From assembly GCA_028554645.1 (NCBI GenBank), contig JAQOOI010000019.1, positions 868,001 to 932,000 of the forward strand: a stretch of DNA of 64,000 bases. Reading direction: 5' to 3'. The notes below the pieces were generated by a model. That model was not told where the DNA came from. It saw only the letters and a list, made by a program, of their open reading frames with translations, and did not search any database. The first letter of the stretch is position 1, and every line of letters begins with the position of its first letter. This stretch comes from Omphalotus guepiniiformis (taxonomy: Eukaryota > Basidiomycota > Agaricomycetes > Agaricales > Omphalotaceae). Of this stretch, positions 35,003 to 47,046 are shown in pieces. Made by a program: the position numbers and the translations under genes.

Positions 35003-36933
35003 ATGTCTAACGCCACTGCTGCCGATACTACTGGTCTCGACATGTCGGGAATCTTTTCTCCTTTCTTTTGGGGTACGCTAACTACCTTTCATATGACGAA
35101 TCCAAACTCATAGGTTTTGCGATTTACAGGATTTTTTGTCTCTTTGTTGTAGGTTTCTCTGATTCTTTCTCCGCTTCCGATTGGATGCCTCTGCTTTAGT
35201 CTCGGACCAAATGCTAACTCTCTCCCAGCTTGGGCGGTATTACAGTCGTTCAAGCTTACATCTATTTTCCTCACCCAAATGACAGGCCACTCGTGCAGCT
35301 AACGGTGAAGTATCTCATATTCAGTCTTCTAGAAGTAGTTCTCATTCATTTCTTAGGCCGCCGCTATGTTGTCAGTTGGTGCTGTATATTTTACCCTTGT
35401 GCTCAAACTCAACTCTAGACACCCGCAGAGTGCTAGATCTTGTGTCTTCGGCTCTCGTGGCACAATCTCTGTATTACTACCTCATTCCGCACTTTGGATC
35501 GTTGTCCCCACTCGGAAGCATCACACCGTATGCTATCAGTTATTGTCTTGTTGACTGAACTCTGACCGAACGTCCGACTTGCGCAGGGAATTATCAGCGG
35601 AATGTTTGATTTCCACAGTGATCACTTTTATGTTAGTACAGTATGATTCCCCCTCTTCAGTTGGTGTACTGATCATACTTCAGTTCGCAATTGTACTTCG
35701 TATATCAGATATACACCGGTTTGTATCCCTTCCTCACCGATGCAGAGACTTGTTCAACTGTTCCACCTAGTCAAACATCTCGGGACTTTGACATGGACAG
35801 TCCTAGGAGCTATTGTACGTGATTTTCTTCATTTGTGACAATTGCGCCAACTACCCTGACATGATCGTATATCCAGACAGTCTTTGCGATTCTTGCCTTC
35901 CGTGAGGCTTCTTCCACTGATCATTTCTATCGGTCATCCACTGATAAAGTAATTGACGATATCAGTTGGTGGCGTCGGTGAGTAAGACATATCTGAATCT
36001 CACAGTCATTCAACTCATTGTGTTCATCAACTTGTCAATCAATGTCGGATGTGTGAGTGCGATGTACATATATCAACACGGTGTCCTTTCAAATCGGAAC
36101 TCGAAATTCGTTGTAAGCTCCTCCTCTCAGTCTGTTCATAACAAATGTAACTCCAACGCTACCGACAGATCTTTTTCGGCCTGGCAAAGGGATTCGGCGC
36201 GTTGACTGACATTCTAGCGACAATTGCGATGTGCACATTTCTCTCCGCGTCTAAGACTGGCCTTAATCAGTGTGTTTATCCTTACAATTCGTTAGACGAG
36301 AGCTAAACTCGTCGACTCAGAACCAACGGAGTGATTAAATCGTTGATTCAATTTGTCATTGAACGAGGAGCACTTGTTACTCTTATTCAAACTCTACTCT
36401 TGATCACTTTCTATGCCGCTCCTACTAGGCTTTATTGGTATGAGATACATTTTTGAAAGTCCAAATATTGCCTGACAATTATCCTGATCTTCGCAGGCTT
36501 GCTTTCCATATCAATGTAACAAAGCTCTATGCCAACACCTTCTGTACGTTGTTCCTCATACCCAACTCTTCACTACGCTAATCGCAAGTACCATCATCCA
36601 AAAGTTTCCATGTAAGCAGCAGTCATTAGTTGTATATATGTCCGCTAACATCATCTAACCATTGTGCTCATGCTCAATGCCAGATCATATATCAAACGAC
36701 AGCCATACAAATCTGGCATGCTTAGCAGCTCTCACGGCAGCAACGGTTTCAGAGCACGACCAACAGCCCAAACTTATACCGTCGGGTCATTGAATACTCA
36801 AGTAAGAGAATTTACGCACCCTTTTTTCGAATTACATCTCACAGTTTTACAGGAGCATGCAAATGAAGAGAATGTCAATGATTCTTATTCCATGCCTACT
36901 ATCAAGCAATCGGTTGATATCAGTGAAGCGTAA
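35003..36933 (+). CDS. DUF6534 multi-pass membrane protein, copy 2
   Basis: About 342 residues spread over some 17 exons: 35003-35072, a short second exon near 35113-35130 (uncertain), 35229-35304, 35357-35373, 35429-35527, 35587-35631, 35684-35718, 35771-35814, 35877-35901, 35966-35977, 36006-36112, 36169-36269, 36321-36437, 36497-36543, 36605-36611, 36672-36801 and 36853-36933. Hydrophobic segments alternate as in a seven-helix protein: GGITVVQAYIYF, LDLVSSALVAQSLYYYLI, VITFMVSQLYFVYQIY, TWTVLGAITVFAILAF, IQLIVFINLSINVG, GFGALTDILATIAM, and LIQTLLLITFYAAP before HINVTKLYANTF. Then LNARSYIKRQ and a polar tail follow. Micro-exons of 12 and 7 nt are required. The donor at 35374 reads AG and the acceptor before 36672 reads AT instead of AG. 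DUF6534 function is not established. Confidence 0.75.
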
Positions 36934-37024
36934 GATTATTTCTACTATTGTTACATGGTTGTACACGTTATACCCCAAATTGTACAGTGACTACAGAATT
37001 AACAAGGTTATTTAAGGACACAAC

Positions 37025-38138
37025 TTATGAGTCACCCTTCATGTCTTTAACATCGCTATCCCATGGTAATAAACCATCAGGGCCTAATTTCTCTCTAATC
37101 ATCTTCTCACTCAAACGCCAAAGATTTCCACCTATAGTTTCATCACTCGCCTGCTGCGTCTCCTTTCCAAACTCACCAGGATTGGTAAAATAATGTCCCT
37201 GCATATCCTTTCGATCCATGTCCTGGCATGTAGCAGCCCAAAGCGTGCTGAAACTGCCCTGCTCAGGGTTGCGCATGAATGGCACTACCAATCCCTTCAT
37301 CATAGTGCCAAACACAGTACCGTATGCTTCCTTGAATTGATCTTGTTGACCGGTATGAACAGCGCCAGGATGAGTCGCGACCGCAAGAATCGAATATCCG
37401 TTAGGCTCAATCACCCGTTGAGCAAGCCCATACTTGGTGAAGAGTAGGTTGGCCAATTTCGAACGCGAATACAACTGGTTTGCGGACAAGTTTCGACCAC
37501 CTTCGTTAATTTCCTGCTCGTCGGCGAAAACGGTTGAAGAAGGAGCAGTACGATGCAATTCCGATGAGAGAGTGACTATGCGAGGGGGAGGAGTAGCTGG
37601 CATTACAGATGTCTTTCGAACGAGGGGGAAAATTCGATTCAGGAGGAGGAAATGGCCAAGATGGTTTACTCCAAAGTGCCGTTCAATGCCATCGCTTGTA
37701 AGATCATACTTGTTCACTCCTACACCAGCGTCAGCGATAACCTGAGATAACCCGTCAATTTTTGTACAGGAACCACACAAAAATCACATACGATGTCCAT
37801 GCGTTTCTCAGACGCGCGAACATGATCGGCGATACTCTTCACTTGCTGGAGGTTTCCGAGATCGCAAGAGATGAAATGAACATCTGCCTTGGGTTTCAGC
37901 TCTTTGATCTTGGCAACCGCGTCTTCGCCATTCTCTTCCTTGCGCGACAAGAGAAGCACTCGGGCGTCAGCTAGAGAGAGAGCTTTCGCGACTTCAAAGC
38001 CTATTCCATTAGTAGCACCCGTAACAAGTGCTGTCTAGTGCGAAATTGCAATAAGTACAATTCACTTCAAGACCTAAAACGACTCACTTTTCCGCGTAAG
38101 TCCTGCACGTCCGACTGAGAAAAACTTGAACCAAACAT
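37025..38138 (-). CDS. Short-chain dehydrogenase/reductase
   Basis: Three exons (38138-38088, 38034-37792, 37741-37025) with introns of 53 and 50 bp give 336 residues. NAD(P)-binding TGATNGIGFEVAKAL (TGxxxGxG), DLGNLQQVKSIADH, ADAGVGVNKYDLT in place of the usual NAG motif, NHLGHFLLLNRI, active-site Ser in RIVTLSSELH and YSRSKLANLLF (YxxxK). The N-terminus MFGSSFSQSDVQDLRGK and overall length resemble the WW-domain oxidoreductase/retinol-dehydrogenase-like fungal SDRs. Lies tail-to-tail with DUF6534 copy 2, with stops 92 bp apart. Substrate unknown. Confidence 0.92.
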
Positions 38139-38520
38139 ATTGCGAATTGAAAGGTGGGTTCCATCTGTCTTTTGCATAGATTTTATACGGCTGGTGACGT
38201 GGTGACGTCGAGTAGCGATCTCCTGCATTCTGAGAAAGATCGCGTTGTATGACCTGAGTTTGTACGATCCATTGCTACGTTGTTTCACGGCAAAACGTAG
38301 ATCGCGGCTTAAGAAACTCTTGAGTTAGTGTATTTGCACGTTCCAATTACGTAATGAAACTTATGTGCACACTGCAAGTAGGACTAGCCTCAGCTTCAAC
38401 CAATTTGTGTGCAAAATCGTTGCTATTCTTTCCCCTAGGTATTCGTGGTGTAGATAATACGACATTAAACTAAACAAAGATACAGTCGACTAGTAGAAGT
38501 ATCGAAGAAGGTGACTCTCA
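38139..38520. other. Intergenic
   Basis: Upstream region of the SDR gene and 3' flank of the SulP transporter gene (both minus strand). Nothing else seen. Confidence 0.4.
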
Positions 38521-41500
38521 TCACTGCCTACTGGCTAGAGCAGAAAGCAGAATGTCGTAGTCAATTTTTGCAGCTGGTAAAGTCACAATAAGCAAAGCAA
38601 AGTGCACAAGCAAGATCCAATAACATACATTTCAGAACCATCTGTGTGAACATTCGCGCTAACGCTGGCTCCTCTGCCTCCAAATGCCGCAGATCCTCAG
38701 TGCTGAGTTTCCAAAGTACCGCTGGACGCTCGGCGACCACAGTCGCATTACGCGACATGTTACTAAGTGCAGACAGTTCGCCCGCCAGTGTACCGGGCAC
38801 CATTGACTCTTCTATGTGCTGCGTATGGTTGGAAAATTGATATGAGGCACGAAGAATACCGGATTCGATCAAGTATAACCCGTCTGAGGGTTCGTCTTGT
38901 TTCCAGAGAACGTAGCCCTCGGGGACGGACATTCGTCGAAGGCGAGAAACGAGAGGACGAAATTGTTCATAAGTGAAATCACCGAAGGAGGAGAAAGTAC
39001 GCGCAAGCGTGGAATAGGGTTCTGTGTTCGCTTCTGGGGTGGGTTGAAGGGATACATCTGAAATGAAGAGCAATAAGGGATTGTTTCTGACGATCCTTTT
39101 AAAATAACTCACCAGATGCGATAGTACGGACGCCAGCATCAAATAAGTGAGTGCGCCGTGGTGATCCCACAACAGAAGACTGATAGGTTATATCGACGTT
39201 TCGGCGGCCAGGTAAGACTTGGTTTTGGTCAGCAAACATTCACAAATTTGGGAGGGCGAACTCACTGAAAGGTATTGCAGTTTCTGGCTTTTGTGAACGA
39301 TACCACGCCTTTAGATAGGCATTCTCTGTCCCTACAGAGCCCATGTCTATGAATAGCTCGCCTATGGACTCTAGGAAAGTACTCACATTCCATGGCATCA
39401 TTGAAAGTTGAGAAAAGCTCCACGCCTTCCGCACCCAAGACGTCTACGCTCTGAAGTGCCTTACCAACAGCCGACTCAGCTTCAAATCCACAAAATACCA
39501 TTGTGACGTATTTGGTGTTAAGAAGACGTAGTATGCGCACGAACGCTTCAGCGGAGGACATGTCGATGCCGTATACAAGAGAGAGGTCAAGTACAAGGAA
39601 GCGTATAGGGTTCTTCCCCCAAGATGGACCGTCGATGACGTTGCGGATGGCCTCCTCCACATACGTTATTGTGCCGAAGAAGAGGAATCCTGGAACAAGA
39701 TGAATACCGTGCTAAGCACTAGCTTGAGAGCACACTAACCTTGAAGCCGTAGAATCATGGTCATCTTCGATACCTCTTTGATATATGCACGTTGGGCGCT
39801 CGGTCTCCGCACAGTCGACATGGCAGTTTCACCAGTATGTATTGCGCGAATACTACGCCTTTGCGAGTTCTGCACAACGAAGAAGAAACCTTATGGAAAA
39901 TATAGATTAGGGCGGACCGGATTTCGCGATGTAATGAACTTACAGCTAACAACGATTCCGAACAACACTCCAATGACAAAGTCCCAAACCGTCATAGCTA
40001 CCATGATGCTCGCAATTGTGATGTATTCCATTCTGGTAATCTCCTGGTCAACACCTGTCACGCACAACGAAGTAGACTACAAGTCATACCTGCTCACACG
40101 ATGCCGAGTGTCCCAAAGGGCTTCTTTGATGAGGTCGATACCGAGCACAAAGATGAGTGCGCCGACAACCGACACCGCTGCATAGGAAGGATACGTCTAT
40201 GACTACGCCCAGATAGAATGACAAGAATTTCGGACTTACGTATATAAGCAATCGGCCCTGTCCCAAGGAGTAACAAAATTGCTGTAGCGACAGCCAACAG
40301 AAAACCAGCAATTCTTGTACCACCGCCAACACGATAAAATCTGAAAACGACAACTCGTTAAACCAGAGGGTACGAAGAGTCATGTTTCAACCTTACAGTA
40401 GTGTGTTGACATATACTAGATAGTTCGGTCTAAAGTGTTTGTGAGTATTTCAATTCTGAGCTGACTAGTTAGAATACATACACAGTTCCAAAACATCCTG
40501 CAAGAAGGTTCGAGTATCCATGTGCGACCAGCTCCCTGTCGGTATCCACGTCTTCGTTGAGAGAAACAGCTAGAGAGACGACGAGTGAATAAGACAGATC
40601 ATTGAAACAGATATCGGCATACAAAGGGCTGGGACATTCAGAGGCGGGTGCAAGATGTTGAAGAAGAGTCTATAGAGCATTCAACAAGTCAAAAATGGAT
40701 TATTTGTGGAGAAGCAGACCTACAATGCAAATTGTGTTGGCAAAGTAGACCAAAGGGGTGCAACATGGATCAAATTGGTATCTAATTGACGTTAGTGTTC
40801 ATATTCAGCAACGGCCAGATGAAGAACAGGCATACCGAAATAAGTGTAAAATTTGTACCAACTCTCCTTCTCGCCACTGACTTCTCCAGGTATATCAAAC
40901 AGCCAGCCAGCCTCGCGAAGGTCGGACAAATTTAATCGAGCAGCAGCGACAATAACATAGAACACAATAGGCACAATCACGAAATCTATTGGGATAATCA
41001 GCAAGTGGAATTCCAGGCCCCGAATATATGCGCTACTCACACACAGGGAAAACCAACTGATGCCTCCATCGGCTGGTAATGATCCTTAGAAAAATAGCTA
41101 GTCCGAGCGGGATTGTCCAGAGCGCGAGGGTATGAGGTTCGAAGATAAACTTCAGAGTATCGAAATCGATGGTAAAGTTGTCGTCGGGTATACGCATGGA
41201 TACCGTTAATCTGAAGGGAGCAAACAAATCACGCACAGACTAAAAAAAGAGCAGAAACAGAGACTTACCCTGTTTCCATTAAAAACGCACCTACACCACC
41301 AATACAGCCCACAAGGATATGCCGAGGAAAGAACCCAATAATCACACCAAGTTTCAGAGCGCCGAGGAGGAAGAACGATAAGCCTGCGCTCGAAGATAAA
41401 ATCAGTATGAGTGTTGGAGAACCCATGAACAAGGAAAGAGAAAAGAATGGCAAGGCGAAAATATAAGAAATTGACAGTTACCCGTTAATACACTACTCAA

Positions 41501-43234
41501 CGCGTATGCCACGATAGTAGTCGCAATAACTTCAGCAGGCTTATCCTCCCCAATTTCGCGGGCAATACTCGTGGCAAGTATATGGAAAAACGGCTTCACG
41601 CAGAAAAAACCACAGAAATAAAACATTAGCAAAGGAGAACGAAATGACGCAAAGGAGAACAACGGAAACCCAAAGAAATTCACGACACTCACCACTACCT
41701 CAATCATCATGCTTCCGTTGGCACCAGCGAATCCGCTACCGCCCAGTGTGTAGCAGAGCTGCGAGATGACACAGGATACGAAGAACATCGATACACCCAT
41801 TGGACCTAAATCCGTAAACGGAGCTGAGGTGGGGAATATGATCATTCCGTAGGATACACCATCAAGGATGTTCAACAAGCATCCCAGAATCACAGCAGGT
41901 ATCGCTCTGACAGCCGACTGCGCCGTGTCCTTGACTACTTGCTCAAATTGGGCAGGGGTTGGTGGGGAAGGGACTGTTTTGAATTTTCGTGATATCATCG
42001 CGTAGAATGAATGGAAGGGAGAAGGAGTTGGAGGAGTTAAAAGTGGTGTGGTTTCGCTATCGTGATGTCTGGTTTCTCCGTGCGTGTTCCAATTGTTGCT
42101 TGTACTTCCATAGTCATTGTACCGAGTGTGTTCATGCGCGTCGAGAGCAGGATCCCATCGAATAGCTTTTGGTTTCCGACTCACAGGCAGGGGTGCCGGT
42201 GAGCTCGCGTTAGCGCTCTCATGAGGACGAGCGGGAGGTCGAGGTGCTGGGTAGGGTGATCCGACAAAGGTAGGCGTAGGTGCGGGTGAATCTGAGCTTT
42301 CTCTTAAAGAGGGATCAGCCTCCAAGGAAACTAAGCTAGGTGACAGAGCTGTATTCGTAGAAGAGGCTGAGGGTGTCTGCGAAGATAAATCCTGCTCCCG
42401 TTGGACGGGAGATTGTGCCCGAGGCGTTGGTGAGGGGGAGGGAGAGGATGATGATGATGATGGTGACGATGGAGGATTCAACAACAAAGACAGCCCCGAC
42501 TTATACGCCTTGAAATCTGAACTTTTCGGACTTGAAGAGTCATCTGAGGTTACAACGGACCCCGCAGACGAGAACAGGGTCGTTAGGAACGGAGCGCTAC
42601 TCGTCTGTGCATCCATATCATCTGACTTCGTTTTTGGGTTTTTGTGATCGGGACGCGAAGTGGAGTAATTAGAGTACATAGAGTGTAGATCGTCGACATG
42701 TGATCGTAGAAGTTGTTCGGAGTCGTTGAGTTCGTGACTTGCGCTTGCATTCCTATTTTCTTCAAGACCTTCACGAGCTGGACCATGCCCGACGCTTCTT
42801 GGTTCCACTCGAATCGAAGAGTCAAAAACACTGAAACTATGCGGCGTGAAGGTGGTCGGAGTGAACTCAGACGACTGAGACCTATGTGTCATTGGTGATG
42901 ACGACGAGAATGAGGCCGGCGTAGCCCTGAGGAACATCCCAGTAAGCTGCATCGTGTTGTCCCTAATGGTGTCTTGAGAATGTGGGACGACACGCGCACC
43001 ATTCACTGTATGCGAATGGCCTGTCCTGCCGTCGTGATGAGAAGCCTGGTTCACTGAGCTGCTGAGGCGTGGCGATGACGGGGCAACAGCAGACATAAAT
43101 GAACCGCCAGATCCTAACGGTGAGGTGGAGGAGGAGAACGTGGAGATGCGTGAGCGGATCTCTGGACGTTCCTCGGTCGCTGAACCTGAGACAGGGGGTG
43201 AATGCGAAGGAGGATTATTGCCGCTATAAGACAT
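38521..43234 (-). CDS. SulP-family transporter with STAS and cyclic-nucleotide-binding-like domains
   Basis: Eighteen exons, all junctions GT-AG in my model, starting at the ATG at 43234 ([11 protein letters not shown]). The first exon (to 41693) encodes a Ser/Pro-rich cytosolic region of about 420 residues and the first SulP helices ([35 protein letters not shown]). Later exons give further helices such as [54 protein letters not shown] and [16 protein letters not shown]. Next comes a STAS domain ([20 protein letters not shown]) and a cNMP-like domain ([37 protein letters not shown]). The domain order resembles fungal vacuolar proteins of the S. cerevisiae Vsb1/YGR125W type, so a role in storage of amino acids or anions at the vacuole is possible, by inference only. 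Whether the cNMP-like domain binds a nucleotide is unknown. Confidence 0.88.
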
Positions 43235-43758
43235 GGACGTCGACACCGGTTGCAGTAAGCTTCATGTGAGAAGCGAAGGGAGTGACGAGCGGATGATGGA
43301 ATATGCAGCAATAAGAGGAATCAAAGGGTTATATGGGGCGATCAGTCTCATTAGCGCTCACGTTCACGATCATGAAATGAGGAAGTAAAAAAGAAAGGAA
43401 GAAGAGAAGGTGTAGAGAAGATGAAACTGAATCGCCAAATTCGTATATTGGGAGGGTCAAGTGAGAACGGGGGCCAGAAAGATCCATGCCAAACAGGTTA
43501 TAATAACCATCGAAATCCAACGGATCAATAGACATGCGAGCAGTTACACCCATAGACAAGTCTTGTGAGAGAGAATCGAATACGTATTCACGAGACGATT
43601 CTATTTACTAGCCCTGTTCGGAGGTGAAACACAGAGGTCATCTGAGCTCATAATTGAAATCCATGTCGCAACTTTGCTGCTCAGTGCTCATCCAGGTAAT
43701 AGTGGACCTGCGCGAGACTCAACTGACAAGCGTCGCATCTAGAACCGCCTCGCAACAA
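43235..43758. other. Intergenic
   Basis: Promoter side of the SulP gene and 3' flank of the small unknown gene. A minus-strand open frame at 43329-43559 ends in a Leu/Phe-rich stretch but shows no start context or family match. Not called. Confidence 0.35.
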
Positions 43759-44304
43759 TCACCAACGTGACCCCCAACCCAGAATTCCGAGGAATAGCTT
43801 GCTATGTATACTCAATAAACGACGCACGTCGTATTGAGCCAAGGTCCAATAGCCAACCCAACGTGGTTCTCCACTTGACGGCGGCATAGAAGTCAAAGTG
43901 AAAATTGAAGGCGAAGGATGTGCAAAAAATGGCGAACGTTTGAACACTCACCCAGCTCTACGTAAAGAAGGAGAGTTATTCTGAATAGACCACCTCCTTA
44001 AAGGCCCGCGAGATGCTTTTGAGTGCTCAACAGGTTTGCCCTTGACCTGGGTAGATCGATCTTGGTCGACACTGGCGACAACGATAGGGGGCGTAAGAGA
44101 CGGTTGCTCGAGATCGTGAATTTGGCCAACGTCTGGGCTTTCTGGACCAGAGAGCTGCGCCATTTTCTGGGTTTCTGTCAGGATGGTAGAGTCCGGTACG
44201 AAATCGGTGTTGTGAGTAGAATCCAGAACAGAAATTTCGCCATAGATTTCGTTGTCAGAGTCCGTGTGAGATAAACTGGGGTCATTCGAATGAGAGCCCG
44301 ACAT
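43759..44304 (-). CDS. Small hypothetical protein
   Basis: Two exons (44304-43952, 43873-43759) joined over a 78-bp intron give 155 residues. The N-terminal 110 residues are acidic and Ser/Thr-rich (MSGSHSNDPSLSHTDSDNE). A basic patch (RGPLRRWS, SPSLRRAG) precedes the junction. The C-terminal exon is compact and aromatic (GEPRWVGYWTLAQYDVRRLL, LFLGILGWGSRW) and looks like the conserved part. No family recognised. The joint is in frame and canonical, but the intron is a little longer than most here. Confidence 0.55.
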
Positions 44305-46351
<2,047 letters not shown>

Positions 46352-47046
46352 TTCTTAGTCCTCCAGCCTTCAAGCTTGGCTTCGGTGTTCAGACGATGGA
46401 TTAGCTGGCAACGAAAGCGCACAATTGAGAGTCTGGGGCAGCTTCCAACCGTACAAGCGCGTACACAAGGGGGTCACATTGTAGCGCCCAGGTGTGACTG
46501 TGTGATGACATCACGGGCTATCACGGGACTTACGCGACAAGCGCTCTGATTAGGTAAGGATATACACCTTTCTTCTCCCTCTGATCAGAACTCGAGTGTG
46601 CCTGTAAGTAAGGCTTCATGTTCCCAGAAAGAGGCGCCCAAAGCTCCAAGGCCCACTCTAGGCTCACTCGGAAACATATCCCGACTCCACTAATGTATGG
46701 CCAGACATCAACATGCAGCAGTGTATCTGTACAGCAGACGTTGAGGTTGTTCCGACTATCTACTCCCTCTACTGCACAGACAGTTTCTGGTAGTGCCTGG
46801 GTAGTGCATATATCTTCCTGGTGTCGCCCGCGGATCACGGCTCGAAGGCCTTGAACTGTACAGCTCTATCACCGCCACGGAAACGTTGTCGCCGTCCACA
46901 AGTTGTGATCTTCTCCCACATACTTCCACTTTTGCACTCTTGCTGTCAACTGCGATACCCCAAGTAATGCCCTAGGTCTTGACGATCCTCGTATGTTACA
47001 CTGGCTGTTGCGTTCGTTGTCGAAGATTGATGAATATCTACACAGA
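46352..47046. other. Intergenic, divergent promoter region
   Basis: 0.7 kb between the divergent CFIm25 (minus) and DUF4238-kinase (plus) genes. No gene or repeat recognised. Confidence 0.4.
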
